DNA of 13,836 nt. It comes from Pseudonocardia sp. GTDB lineage: Bacteria > Actinomycetota > Actinomycetes > Mycobacteriales > Pseudonocardiaceae. Position numbers and translations under genes: made by a program. The DNA lies in assembly GCA_030453005.1 (NCBI GenBank), contig JAKDLE010000017.1, positions 1 through 13,836 of the forward strand, in the 5' to 3' direction. Positions within the stretch are counted from its first letter, which is position 1. Each line of letters starts with the position of its first letter. This document shows, in pieces, positions 1 through 8,967 of this stretch. A model generated the notes under the pieces. It was not told where the DNA came from. It saw nothing but the letters and a program-made list of their open reading frames with translations, and searched no databases.

Positions 1-31
<31 letters not shown>

Positions 32-45
32 ACCACTCTTGGCGA

Positions 46-687
46 TCATGACGAGGACGGTGCGGTGCCTGCCAGGGTCCGGGCCGCGAACCCGGCCAGC
101 ACCCGCCCGAGCCGCCCGCGCAGCACCGGCCGCACCCGGAAGCGCAGCCGCCTGCGCTCGGTGACCCTCGGCAGCCTCACCTACCGGATCGCGTAGACGA
201 TCGCGACGGCGGCGAGCAGACCCGGGATGATCGATGCCAGGATCGCGGTCCGCACGCCGACCGCCGACACCAGCACGAGCGCGAGCAGCGGCCCGCCGAT
301 GACGCCGAGGTTGTCCATCGTGCGTTCGAACCCGTAGGCCCGTCCGTCGGCGTGGGACGCCACGACGTCGGCCAGCAGCGCGTTGCGGGCGGGCACCCGC
401 AGGCCTCGGGCGGCCCAGGCCGCCCCGCGCAGCACCCCCGCCTGCGCGACGGAGGTGGTGGTGCCGATCAGCCCGGACAGGACGGCGGTGGCGGTGTAGC
501 CGCCCACGGCGACGGCCCGCCGCCGCGCCGGATCGTCGGCGAGTGCGCCGCCGACGAAACGGCCTGCCCCGGCGAGGCCCTCGAAGATCCCCTCGATCAG
601 CCCCAGCGCGGCGGCGGGCGCGCCCAGGGTGACGCTCACGAAGCTCGCCATCAGTGCCGTCGGGACCTCGTGGCCGCCGTCGGCGAG
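46..687 (-). pseudogene. MFS transporter remnant with internal stop, truncated at both ends
   Basis: Reading the minus strand from about 687, the translation resembles the N-terminal half of an MFS drug/sugar permease. It runs from a GHEVPTALMASF segment through hydrophobic helices, the loop GGALADDPARRR and a YGFERTMDNLGVIGGPLLAL segment, to a helix ending IVYAIR. An in-frame TAG (181-183) follows. The same frame then goes on with a basic cytoplasmic-loop-like stretch (RLPRVTERRRLRFRVRP, then LRGRLGRVLAGFAA) before losing MFS character and stopping at 46-48. Known MFS proteins have about 400 residues; fewer than 215 codons are recognisable here. No credible start or RBS precedes the homology, and the upstream part of the frame (to 846) is antisense to the neighbouring remnant. 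I infer a dead gene that lost its start and C-terminal half. A short expressed protein starting upstream is unlikely. Confidence 0.75.
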
Positions 688-701
688 GCATCCGCACCGC
701 C

Positions 702-995
702 GCTGACCTCGCCGGGCTCCGGGTCGCCAAGCGGGAGGTCGGTGCGGGCACCCGGGTGCTGCTCGACCAGCTGGGATGCCGGTCTCGGGCTGCGCGCCGG
801 AGCCGATGACCTGGGCCTGGACTTCATCCCGCTCACCTGGGAGCACTACGACATCGCCTCGGTGAGAGCGCGCTCGGCGCCGCCCGGCCGTTGATCGTCG
901 GGCTCGCCGTCCCCGCTGTCCGGGACTCGATCGCGCGACTCGGCGGCTACGACCTGACGCGGACGGGCACGGTCACCCCCCTCCCGTCGGGTTGA
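702..995 (+). pseudogene. PBP-like (molybdate-type) substrate-binding domain remnant, frameshifted
   Basis: Three pieces of one domain can be read in order by switching frame. Bases 702-777 give DLAGLRVAKREVGAGTRVLL then DQLGC. Bases 775-860 give DAGLGLRAGADDLGLDF then IPLTWEHYDIA. Bases 861-995 give GESALGAARPLI, then RLGGYDLTRTGTVTPL and a TGA. This matches the C-terminal part of the PBP-like domain (PF12727 type) found in molybdate-responsive HTH regulators and in stand-alone proteins. Between the first two pieces about 20-30 residues of the usual domain are missing, and a single-base loss near 860 would explain the second frame change. The N-terminal part, including any HTH domain, is absent. 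The tail overlaps the convergent DUF779 gene by 23 bases. Molybdate is the family association, not something the sequence proves. Confidence 0.7.
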
Positions 996-1364
996 GCGCC
1001 GCCGACTCCGCGTCGGTGAACAGTCGCGAGCGGATCAGGAACCGGACGCCCTCGGGCGCCTCCACCGAGAAGCCGCTGCCGCGGCCGGGTACGACGTCCA
1101 CGGTGAGGTGCGTGTGCTTCCAGTACTCGAACTGCGACCCCGACATCCAGAACGCCACCGGCTCGATGCCCTCGACGTCCAGGTCGCCGAGATGGACGTC
1201 CGAGCCACCGGTGCGGAACTCCCCGTCGGGATAGCACATCGGCGAGCTGCCGTCACAGCATCCGCCGGACTGGTGGAACATCAGCGGGCCGTGCGCCGCC
1301 CGGAGGCGGCGGAGCAGGTCCGCCGCCTCCGAGGTGAGCGCGACCCGCGCCGGGACGTGTTCCA

Positions 1365-1365
<1 letters not shown>
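973..1365 (-). CDS. DUF779 family protein, partner of aldehyde dehydrogenase
   Basis: This 130-residue soluble protein belongs to DUF779, a family of unknown function usually encoded next to aldehyde dehydrogenases. The conserved core is visible: FHQSGGCCDGSSPMCYPDGE at residues 30-49, with Cys36, Cys37 and Cys44, and an FWMSGSQFEYWKHTHLTVDV stretch at 72-91 with His84 and His86. There is no signal peptide or membrane segment. The ATG shares one base with the TGA of the dehydrogenase (TGATG), so the two are translationally coupled and co-transcribed. The Cys/His pattern would suit metal binding or thiol chemistry, but that is inference. The 3' end overlaps the convergent PBP-like remnant, so no terminator fits before the stop. 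The family call is firm; the function is unknown. Confidence 0.9.
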
Positions 1366-2888
<1,523 letters not shown>

Positions 2889-2944
2889 TGTGTCCTCCTG
2901 CGTCGAGGTGTTGAGGCTCAGCGCACAGTAGGGCGGCCGGGGTG

Positions 2945-2981
2945 GCAACAGGGTTGCAGATGCGGTTCATTAACCGTGAAC
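2945..2981. promoter_or_regulatory. Candidate operator: clustered inverted repeats between aldehyde dehydrogenase and its regulator
   Basis: The 162-base divergent gap holds three perfect inverted repeats close together: GCAAC-AGG-GTTGC (2945-2957), CGGTT-CATT-AACCG (2963-2976), and GTTCA-N7-TGAAC (2965-2981), which overlaps the second. A possible promoter for the regulator, TGAACA (2977-2982), 17 bases, then TAGATC (3000-3005), would place its -35 on the last repeat. A second -10-like TATCCT lies at 3010-3015. This placement is what an autoregulated, divergently acting activator would use. The repeats are read from the sequence; binding by the neighbouring regulator is inference. Confidence 0.5.
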
Positions 2982-3050
2982 AATCCGAAAACACGACTTT
3001 AGATCAGGGTATCCTTGCCATCCTCGCGGGTCGGTGCTGAGGTGTTCGTC

Positions 3051-4466
3051 ATGGCCTCCGACGACGCGAGGCGCCTCGCGCACACCCGGGACGCGGTGCT
3101 GTCCGGTGCGCCCATCGCGCGCGCCCCGCGGCCGATCGTGTCCGAGTCGTGGCGACGTTCGCTCGCCGCGCGCGTCGACCCCGACCGCGGGGTGCCTCCT
3201 CGGGTCTTCGAGCGCGACCAGGTCGTCGCGATCCGTCGGGCCCACCCGCTGGCCGAGGCGTTGCCCCTGCTGAGGCACGCGCTCGTGGACGTCGCGGACG
3301 AGGCGATGTACATGATGATCGTGACCGACGCGGACGGTCACCTCCTGTGGTGCGAGGGTCAGTCCGGCGTGCTCCTCCGGGCCGAGTCCGTGGGGCTGGC
3401 CGTCGGCACGCGGTGGTCCGAGGACGCCATCGGCACCAACGCGATGGGCACGGCACTGGCCGCCGGACGGGCAGTGCAGATCCACTCGGCCGAGCACCTG
3501 GTCCGCACCTACCATCCGTGGACGTGCGCGGCCAGCCCGATCCGCGACCCGGACACCGGGCGGGTCGTCGGGGCGGTCGACGTCACAGGCCCGGTATCGG
3601 GCTTCCATCCGGCGACGATCGCGGTGGTCTCCGCCGCGGCGAGGCTGGCCGAGGGCCAGCTACGGCTGCGCATGCACCAGCGCGACCTGCGCCTCGTCGA
3701 GCGCCACGGCCACCTCGCGGGCACCGACCGGGCCCTCGTGACGTCGAGCGGGCGGATACTCGCGGCCACGCCGAGCAGGGTCGTGACACCGGCCCCCGGA
3801 CCGTGCACGCTCCCCGACGGCTCCGAGGCGTCGCTCGAACCGCTCGCCGACGGCTACCTGCTGCGGCGTGCACCGGCTGCGGCCGGCGGTCGGGTCCTGG
3901 AGCTGACCTTCCTCGACGGGTCGCGCCCGTCGGTCCGACTCGGCGGACGGGACCTGCGGCTGAGCCGACGGCACGCCGAGATGATCGTGCTCCTCGCGTT
4001 GAACCCGGCGGGGCTGACCGCCGAGGAGCTCGCCATCGAGATGCACGGTGACGACGGCAAACCGATGACCGTCCGGGCCGAGGTGCATCGGCTGCGTGTC
4101 CAGGTCGGGACGGATGTGGTGCGGGCGCAGCCCTACCGCCTGCACGCCTCCGTCCGAGCCGACTTCCTGGACGTCGACCGTGCTCTTCGCGAGGGGCGCA
4201 TCCCCGACGCCGTGCGCGCGCACCACACCCCCTTGCTGAGTCGTTCGGAGTGCCCCGGGATTCGACAGGAGCGGGAGCGGCTGCTCGCCACGCTGCGCCG
4301 CGCCGTCCTCGACCGCGGAGACGTCGAGGAGCAGTGGCGGATGGCTGACAGTCCGTCCGGTCTCCACGACGCCGAGTTGGTCGAGCGGCTGCTTCTGGCC
4401 GTCCCCCGGGCCGACCCGCGGCACGCGATCCTGCGCGTCCGTGCCCAGAGGTTCCGGCACCCATGA
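3051..4466 (+). CDS. GAF-domain transcriptional regulator (AcoR-like, no AAA+ domain)
   Basis: This 471-residue protein probably senses a small metabolite and controls the divergent aldehyde dehydrogenase operon. The N-terminus has the SESWRRSL signature (31-38) of AcoR-type regulators. A GAF domain follows at about 80-205, with DAIGTNAMGTAL (125-136), HPWTCAASPI (155-164) and VVGAVDVTG (172-180). Classical AcoR proteins continue with a sigma-54 AAA+ module; here there is no Walker A or GAFTGA motif. Instead residues about 297-365 look like a winged helix of OmpR type (LRLSRRHAE, then LTAEELAIEMHG, then VRAEVHRLRVQVG), followed by a charged C-terminal region of about 100 residues of unclear role. 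ATG 3051 is chosen because GAGGTG ends 6 bases upstream; an in-frame GTG (3042) and TTG (3015) are possible but worse placed. The ligand is not evident. Confidence 0.88.
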   Translation: MASDDARRLAHTRDAVLSGAPIARAPRPIVSESWRRSLAARVDPDRGVPPRVFERDQVVAIRRAHPLAEALPLLRHALVDVADEAMYMMIVTDADGHLLWCEGQSGVLLRAESVGLAVGTRWSEDAIGTNAMGTALAAGRAVQIHSAEHLVRTYHPWTCAASPIRDPDTGRVVGAVDVTGPVSGFHPATIAVVSAAARLAEGQLRLRMHQRDLRLVERHGHLAGTDRALVTSSGRILAATPSRVVTPAPGPCTLPDGSEASLEPLADGYLLRRAPAAAGGRVLELTFLDGSRPSVRLGGRDLRLSRRHAEMIVLLALNPAGLTAEELAIEMHGDDGKPMTVRAEVHRLRVQVGTDVVRAQPYRLHASVRADFLDVDRALREGRIPDAVRAHHTPLLSRSECPGIRQERERLLATLRRAVLDRGDVEEQWRMADSPSGLHDAELVERLLLAVPRADPRHAILRVRAQRFRHP

Positions 4467-4556
4467 CGGGAATGGTGTCGACCCAGCGTCACCCCATCGG
4501 TCCCACACGTCACTCGGGCCCCGATCGTGTCCCTGTTGCCGGGTGATCCGCGACCG

Positions 4557-4562
4557 TAGCGT
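4557..4562 (+). promoter_or_regulatory. Candidate -10 box for the S8 protease (leaderless)
   Basis: TAGCGT fits the actinobacterial TANNNT -10 pattern and ends eight bases before the GTG at 4571, so transcription would begin at or within two bases of the start codon. No Shine-Dalgarno sequence precedes that GTG, which agrees with a leaderless message. A TTGCCG at 4536-4541 is a possible -35 but its 15-base spacing is short. The rest of the 104-base gap after the regulator (4467-4570) shows no convincing terminator. Confidence 0.45.
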
Positions 4563-4570
4563 CGCTCCCC

Positions 4571-5746
4571 GTGACCCGCGTGTTCTCGTCGATCGCCTCC
4601 GTGCTGATCGCGCTCCTGTTCGTCGTGCCCGTGTCGACGGCCGGGGCGAGTGAACCCGACCTCGGCGCGAGCGACTACGTGGTGCACGCCCGCACCGCCG
4701 CCGAGGCGCGGGCCGCGGCCCGCGCGCTGGGAGTGCGGCCGACCGTGCTGTTCGAGCGGGCCTTCGCCGGGTTCGCGGCGCGGCTGTCCCCCGCGCAGGT
4801 GGAGCGCCTGCGGGACCGGCCCGGCGTGCTCGGCGTGGAGGAGGACCGGCGGGTCTCCCCACTGGAGCCGCGGGCGATGAGGGAGTCGGTCGACGAGGAG
4901 GCACTCACCACCGACGAGCAGCTCAACCCGCCGAACTGGGGTCTCGACCGCATCGACCAGCGCGAGCTGCCGCTCTCGGGGAGCTACACCTTCCAGGCCA
5001 CGGGCGCGGGCGTCACCGTCTACGTGCTCGACACCGGCGTCGACGTCACCCATCCGCAGTTCGAGGGACGTGCCTCCGTGGGGGTCAACACCATCGACGA
5101 GATCGACGGCGACTGCGACGGCCACGGCACCGTCGTCGCCGGCATCGCGGCGTCCCGTGACTTCGGCGTGGCGAAGGAGGCGCAGGTGCGGTCGGTCAAG
5201 GTGCTCGACTGTACCGGCGCGGGGACACTGTCCTCCCTGCTCGCGGGCATCGACTGGGTGGCGCGCAACCAGCAGGGGCCGTCGGTGGCGGTGATGTCGT
5301 GGAGCTACGGGCCCTCGGACGTGCTGCTCGCCGCGGTGAGCGGGCTCGTCGACCAAGGGGTCTTCGTCGCGTCCTCGGCGGGCAACAGCGGCACCGACGA
5401 CTGCGGGGTGGCGCCCCGCGCGTCGAGCGGGGTGCTCGTGGTGGCGAACTCCACGATCGAGGACCGGCGCAACACCAGCTCCAGCACCGGGAGCTGCGTG
5501 GACCTCTACGCCCCCGGCACCGGGATCGTCTCCACCGTGCCCGGCGGCGGCACCGCGTCCTACACGGGCACGTCGATGGCGGCCCCGCACGCCGCGGGCG
5601 TGGCCGCGCTCTACAAGCAGACCTTCGGCGACACCGCCAGCGCCGTCGTCGAGGACTGGATCGTCGACAACGCCACCCGCGGTGTGCTCACCGGCGGCGG
5701 CACCGGAGGCACCGAGAACCTGCTGCTCTACACCGGCGGGTTGTGA
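4571..5746 (+). CDS. Secreted subtilisin-like serine protease (S8, proteinase K-like)
   Basis: This 391-residue preproprotein is an extracellular endopeptidase. Residues 1-25 form a Sec signal peptide (hydrophobic core [11 protein letters not shown], likely cleavage after STAGA). Residues about 35-97 form an inhibitor I9-type propeptide that would act as chaperone and be removed. The catalytic domain runs from about 120 to the end, with the triad Asp154 ([11 protein letters not shown]), His185 (DGHGTVVAG) and Ser335 ([11 protein letters not shown]) and oxyanion Asn272 (SSAGNSG). Four cysteines in the mature part (182, 214, 278, 309) could form two disulfides. The substrate-binding strand reads [10 protein letters not shown] where the family usually has an NMSLGG-like sequence, so the S1-S4 side of the cleft may be altered. 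There is no C-terminal P/homoB or cell-wall domain. GTG 4571 is preferred for the complete signal peptide. The stop lies one base from the convergent serS stop. Confidence 0.93.
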   Translation: MTRVFSSIASVLIALLFVVPVSTAGASEPDLGASDYVVHARTAAEARAAARALGVRPTVLFERAFAGFAARLSPAQVERLRDRPGVLGVEEDRRVSPLEPRAMRESVDEEALTTDEQLNPPNWGLDRIDQRELPLSGSYTFQATGAGVTVYVLDTGVDVTHPQFEGRASVGVNTIDEIDGDCDGHGTVVAGIAASRDFGVAKEAQVRSVKVLDCTGAGTLSSLLAGIDWVARNQQGPSVAVMSWSYGPSDVLLAAVSGLVDQGVFVASSAGNSGTDDCGVAPRASSGVLVVANSTIEDRRNTSSSTGSCVDLYAPGTGIVSTVPGGGTASYTGTSMAAPHAAGVAALYKQTFGDTASAVVEDWIVDNATRGVLTGGGTGGTENLLLYTGGL

Positions 5747-5747
5747 G

Positions 5748-7013
5748 TCAGGCAGGTCTCAGCACGTCGAAGCCGGTGTAGGGCACCAGTGCCGCGGGGA
5801 TGCGGACCGAACCGTCGGCCTGCTGGCCCTGCTCCAGCAGCGCGACGAGCGTGCGGCCGATCGGCAGGGCCGAGCTGTTGAGCGTGGCCGCGAAGCCGCG
5901 GGTGCCGTCCTTGGCCTTCGTGCGGATGGCGGCCCGACGGGCCTGGAAGGTGCCGAAGTCCGACGCCGAGGCGATCTCGCGGAACGCGTGCTGGCCGGGC
6001 AGCCACACCTCGATGTCGAACGTGCACTCCGCGGAGAAGCCGATGTCGCCCGCCGCCAGTTTGACGACGCGGTAGGCGAGCCCGAGGCCCTGCAGGCACG
6101 CCTCGGCGTGGGAGAGCAGGATCTCCAGCTCGGCGCGCGAGCGCGCCGGGTCGACGACGCGCACCAGCTCGACCTTGGAGAACTCGTGCACCCGCACCAG
6201 CCCCCGGGTGTCACGGCCGTAGGAGCCGGCCTCGGAGCGGAAGCACGGGGTGTGCGCGGTGTAGGCCAGCGGGAGGTCCTCGGCGGCCAGCGTCTCCTTG
6301 GCGTGCAGGTTCGTGAGCGGCACCTCGGCGGTGGGGATGAGGTAGAGCGCGCGCTCGTCGACGCCGGTCTTGAACAGGTCCTGTTCGAACTTGGGCAGCT
6401 GGCCGGTGCCCGTCATCGCGGCGGCGTTGACGAGGGTGGGCACCGAGAACTCGGTGTAGCCGTGCTGCTCGGCGAGGTCGAGGAAGTAGCGGGCGAGCGC
6501 ACGCTCCAGCTTCGCGCCCCGCCCGCGCAGGACGGCGAAACGCGGGCCCGAGAGCTTCGTGGCCCGCGGGAGGTCGAGGATCCCCAGCTTCTCGCCGAGG
6601 TCGACGTGGTCGAGCGGCTTCTCGATCTCCACCGGCTCGCCCCAGCTCCGGACCAGCTCGGCGTCGGCGTCGGAGGCGCCGTCGGGCAGGTCGTCAGCGG
6701 GCAGGTTGGGGATGCCGAGCAGCAGCTCGTGGAGCTCCGCCTCACACGTGCGGTGCTCCTCCTCCGCGGCGGCGACGACGCTCTTGAGCTCGCGGGCGCG
6801 CTCGACCAACGCGGGTCGTTCCTCCGACGAGGCGCCCTTCACGGAGGTGGCGACGCGCTTGGCCTCCCCACGTGCGTCGTCGCCGCGGCCGATCGCGGAG
6901 TTGCGCGCCGCGAGCAGCTTCTCCAGGGACGCGGTGTCGAGGGCGAAGCCCCGCCGGGCGAGCCTGCGGACGGCGTCGGTGGCGGGGTCGAGCAGGACGC
7001 GGGGGTCGTGCAT
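5748..7013 (-). CDS. serS: Seryl-tRNA synthetase
   Basis: The 421-residue cytoplasmic class II synthetase charges tRNA-Ser (and tRNA-Sec where present) with serine. The N-terminal long antiparallel coiled coil that grips the tRNA variable arm spans about residues 26-100. The catalytic core shows the serine-binding TAE (228-230), motif 2 ([15 protein letters not shown], then VRVHEF, 258-278) and motif 3 [10 protein letters not shown] (386-395). The segment before motif 3 reads [10 protein letters not shown], a mild variation on the usual N-G-S-G-L-A form. Length is normal. The ATG at 7013 fits the family N-terminus ([10 protein letters not shown]), and a -10-like element six bases upstream suggests a leaderless message. 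The gene converges on the protease with a one-base gap and diverges from the acyl-CoA synthetase. Confidence 0.97.
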   Translation of the reverse strand: MHDPRVLLDPATDAVRRLARRGFALDTASLEKLLAARNSAIGRGDDARGEAKRVATSVKGASSEERPALVERARELKSVVAAAEEEHRTCEAELHELLLGIPNLPADDLPDGASDADAELVRSWGEPVEIEKPLDHVDLGEKLGILDLPRATKLSGPRFAVLRGRGAKLERALARYFLDLAEQHGYTEFSVPTLVNAAAMTGTGQLPKFEQDLFKTGVDERALYLIPTAEVPLTNLHAKETLAAEDLPLAYTAHTPCFRSEAGSYGRDTRGLVRVHEFSKVELVRVVDPARSRAELEILLSHAEACLQGLGLAYRVVKLAAGDIGFSAECTFDIEVWLPGQHAFREIASASDFGTFQARRAAIRTKAKDGTRGFAATLNSSALPIGRTLVALLEQGQQADGSVRIPAALVPYTGFDVLRPA

Positions 7014-7019
7014 CGGTCG

Positions 7020-7025
7020 AGGGTA
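7020..7025 (-). promoter_or_regulatory. Candidate -10 box for serS (leaderless)
   Basis: On the minus strand TACCCT (TANNNT pattern) is followed by six bases and then the serS ATG. The predicted transcript therefore starts at the A of the start codon, and no Shine-Dalgarno sequence is present. A GGAACC lies 17 bases further upstream (7043-7048) and could be the -35. The rest of the 125-base divergent gap (7014-7138) holds two short inverted repeats, CCTCC-N6-GGAGG (7055-7070) and GCGAG-TCC-CTCGC (7073-7085), of unknown meaning. Confidence 0.5.
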
Positions 7026-7138
7026 TCGAGGCCGGGGAAGCGGGTTCCGGCGCGCCTCCCCATCCGGAGGTGGCGAGTCCCTCGCGATCGTCGCAGGATG
7101 TGGGGCGAACCACCCATCGTGAAAGGGGCTCCACCGTC

Positions 7139-8797
7139 GTGAGCGCTGCACCCGCCGTCCCGTCCTACGCCTCCGGTACCTCGGACGTCCCGTTGCTCGG
7201 CGACACGATCGGCGACAACTTCGACCGCACCGCCCTCGCCCAACCCGACGTCGACGCCCTGGTGGAGGTGCAGACCGGTCGACGATGGACGTACGGGGAG
7301 CTGCGCGAGGAGATAGACGCCGTCGCGCTGGGGCTGGTGGCGGCGGGGCTGGAGAAGGGCGACCGGCTCGGCATCTGGGCGCCCAACCTGGCCGAGTGGA
7401 CCCTGACGCAGTACGCCACGGCGAAGATCGGCGTCGTCCTGGTCAACATCAACCCGGCGTACCGCACCCACGAGCTGGAGTTCGTGCTCAAGCAGGCAGG
7501 CATCTCGGTGCTGGTGGCCGCCACGAGCTTCAAGACCTCCGACTACGCCGCGATGATCGCCGAGGTGCGCCCGAACTGCCCGGAGCTGCGTCGGGTCGTG
7601 CTCATCGGCACCCCCGAGTGGGACGAGCTCGTAGCACCCGGTCGGGGCGCCGACCGGGCCGAGCTGGCCCGGCGGCAGTCCGAGCTGAGCCCGGACGACC
7701 CGATCAACATCCAGTACACCTCGGGCACCACGGGCTTCCCCAAGGGTGCCACGCTGAGCCACCACAACATCCTCAACAACGGCTACTTCGTGGGCAGGCT
7801 CTGCGGCTACGGGCCGGAGGACCGGCTGTGTATCCCGGTGCCCTTCTACCACTGCTTCGGCATGGTGATGGGCAACCTGGCGTGCACGTCCAACGGCTCC
7901 ACGATGGTCATCCCCGGCCCCGGGTTCGACCCGAAGGCCACGCTGCACGCCGTCGCGGCGGAGCGGTGCACCTCGCTCTACGGGGTGCCGACGATGTTCA
8001 TCGCCGAGCTCAACGACCCCGAGTTCGAGAGCTACGACCTGACGAGCCTGCGCACCGGGATCATGGCGGGCTCGCCGTGTCCGGTGGAGGTGATGAAGCA
8101 GGTCGTCGACCGGATGGGGATGACGGAGGTGTCGATCTGCTACGGGATGACCGAGACCTCGCCGGTGTCCACGCAGACCCGCGTCGACGACTCGCTGGAG
8201 CGGCGCGTGTCCACGGTGGGCCGGGTGGGGCCGCACCTGGAGGTGAAGGTCGTCGACCCCGACACGGGCCTGACGCTGCCCCGCGGCGAGCCCGGCGAGC
8301 TGTGCACCCGCGGCTACTCGGTGATGCTCGGCTACTGGAACGAGCCGGAGAAGACCGCGGAGGCCATCGACGCCGCCCGCTGGATGCACACCGGCGACAT
8401 CGGGATCATGGACGACGAGGGCTACCTCAACATCACCGGCCGGATCAAGGACATGGTCATCCGTGGCGGGGAGAACGTGTACCCCCGCGAGATCGAGGAG
8501 TTCCTCTACACCCACCCCGACGTACTCGACGCCCAGGTCATCGGCGTGCCCGACGAGCGGTACGGCGAGGAGCTGTGCGCCTGGGTGACGCTGCGCGACG
8601 GCGCCGAGGAGCTGACCGCGGAGAAGGTGCGGGAGTTCGCCGCGGGCAGGCTCGCGCACTACAAGATCCCGCGCTACGTGCTGGTGGTCAGCGAGTTCCC
8701 CATGACGGTGACGGGCAAGGTCCGCAAGGTGGAGATGCGCGAGAAGAGCGTGCAGCGCCTCGACCTCGGTACGGCGGCGGCGGTCCGCAACGCGTAG
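7139..8797 (+). CDS. FadD-type acyl-CoA synthetase (AMP-binding, ANL superfamily)
   Basis: The 552-residue enzyme activates a carboxylic acid, probably a medium or long-chain fatty acid, with ATP to an acyl-adenylate and then an acyl-CoA for beta-oxidation or lipid synthesis. All ANL core motifs are visible: P-loop [11 protein letters not shown] (193-203), YGMTET (335-340), the [15 protein letters not shown] region (386-400), HTGD (417-420), hinge [16 protein letters not shown] (434-449) and the adenylation lysine Lys527 in TVTGK. There is no membrane segment. GTG 7139 is chosen because AAAGGGG (7122-7128) lies about ten bases upstream and [12 protein letters not shown] follows at the usual distance. 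It stands alone, without acyl-CoA dehydrogenase or thiolase neighbours, so the pathway and chain length cannot be told from context. Confidence 0.93.
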   Translation: MSAAPAVPSYASGTSDVPLLGDTIGDNFDRTALAQPDVDALVEVQTGRRWTYGELREEIDAVALGLVAAGLEKGDRLGIWAPNLAEWTLTQYATAKIGVVLVNINPAYRTHELEFVLKQAGISVLVAATSFKTSDYAAMIAEVRPNCPELRRVVLIGTPEWDELVAPGRGADRAELARRQSELSPDDPINIQYTSGTTGFPKGATLSHHNILNNGYFVGRLCGYGPEDRLCIPVPFYHCFGMVMGNLACTSNGSTMVIPGPGFDPKATLHAVAAERCTSLYGVPTMFIAELNDPEFESYDLTSLRTGIMAGSPCPVEVMKQVVDRMGMTEVSICYGMTETSPVSTQTRVDDSLERRVSTVGRVGPHLEVKVVDPDTGLTLPRGEPGELCTRGYSVMLGYWNEPEKTAEAIDAARWMHTGDIGIMDDEGYLNITGRIKDMVIRGGENVYPREIEEFLYTHPDVLDAQVIGVPDERYGEELCAWVTLRDGAEELTAEKVREFAAGRLAHYKIPRYVLVVSEFPMTVTGKVRKVEMREKSVQRLDLGTAAAVRNA

Positions 8798-8823
8798 CCG
8801 CCGGTTGAGAACCGGGGTGGCGG
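8798..8823 (+). terminator. Hairpin after the acyl-CoA synthetase stop
   Basis: Directly after the TAG lies CCGGTT-GAG-AACCGG (8801-8815), a perfect six-base stem with a three-base loop. CCGCC at 8798-8802 can alternatively pair with GGCGG at 8819-8823, lengthening or rearranging the stem. No T-tract follows, as is common for GC-rich actinobacterial terminators. Its position one base after the stop supports termination, but the evidence is structural only. Confidence 0.5.
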
Positions 8824-8839
8824 ACGGGTCTCGCCGGGT

Positions 8840-8845
8840 TAAGGT
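8840..8845 (+). promoter_or_regulatory. Candidate -10 box for the cold-shock gene
   Basis: TAAGGT matches TANNNT. If used, transcription would begin near 8852, exactly where the long hairpin 8852-8900 begins, giving a 5' leader of about 115 bases before the cold-shock gene. I see no good -35 hexamer 16-18 bases upstream, so the call is tentative. Confidence 0.35.
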
Positions 8846-8851
8846 GGAACG

Positions 8852-8900
8852 GCGCGTCCCGGTGTGGCGGGCCCCTGCGGCCCTGGGCATCAGGACGCGC
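8852..8900 (+). promoter_or_regulatory. Long rod-like hairpin in the leader of the cold-shock gene
   Basis: GCGCGTCC (8852-8859) and GGACGCGC (8893-8900) are perfect complements. Between them GGTG (8861-8864) can pair with CATC (8888-8891, one G-U), and GGGCC (8869-8873) with GGCCC (8879-8883) around the loop CCTGC. The result is one continuous rod of 8, 4 and 5 base pairs with small internal loops, followed by TTT. It may be a leader structure controlling the cold-shock gene or a terminator of upstream reading. Pairing is directly visible; the role is not. Confidence 0.5.
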
Positions 8901-8910
8901 TTTCGTCGTG

Positions 8911-8955
8911 TGTGCAGCAGTGTCGTGTGCAGCAGTGTCGTGTGCAGCAGCCTCG
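8911..8955 (+). repeat. 15-bp tandem repeat, three copies
   Basis: TGTGCAGCAGTGTCG occurs at 8911-8925 and 8926-8940 without change, and at 8941-8955 with two mismatches (CC for TG at its positions 10-12 region). It ends four bases before the GAGGA ribosome-binding site of the cold-shock gene. If translation began at an upstream GTG (8908) the repeats would encode a CAAVS-like repeat, but the family N-terminus argues against that. The unit length is a multiple of three, so copy change would keep frame. Confidence 0.85.
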
Positions 8956-8967
8956 ATCGAGGAACGG

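Noticed and set aside
32..80. Possible fragment of another gene at the left edge (minus-strand frame reading RTVLVMIAKSGG)
   Set aside because: Too short, and it touches the C run; no family can be named with any confidence.
181..183. TAG considered as recoded or readthrough codon
   Set aside because: The frame loses transporter homology about 35 codons later, so readthrough would not give a working protein; a pseudogene is simpler.
3660..4904. 414-codon minus-strand frame
   Set aside because: Shadow of the regulator and protease; repetitive Arg/Pro/Ala composition typical of antisense frames in high-GC DNA.
4133..5590. 485-codon minus-strand frame opposite the regulator and protease
   Set aside because: It spans two real genes and their gap, is Arg/Gly/His-rich, and has no start signal.
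6839..8890. 683-codon open frame on the minus strand opposite the acyl-CoA synthetase
   Set aside because: It is the mirror of a very GC-rich true gene: Arg/His/Gly/Val-rich, low-complexity, no domain, and it crosses the serS start and promoter.
8911..8955. Short direct repeats considered as a CRISPR array
   Set aside because: Units are 15 bases, directly adjacent, with no spacers and no cas genes nearby.
8908..8967. Upstream GTG extension of the cold-shock protein encoding CAAVS-like repeats
   Set aside because: The extension would be made of the tandem repeat, is unlike family N-termini, and a GAGGA site sits right before GTG 8968.
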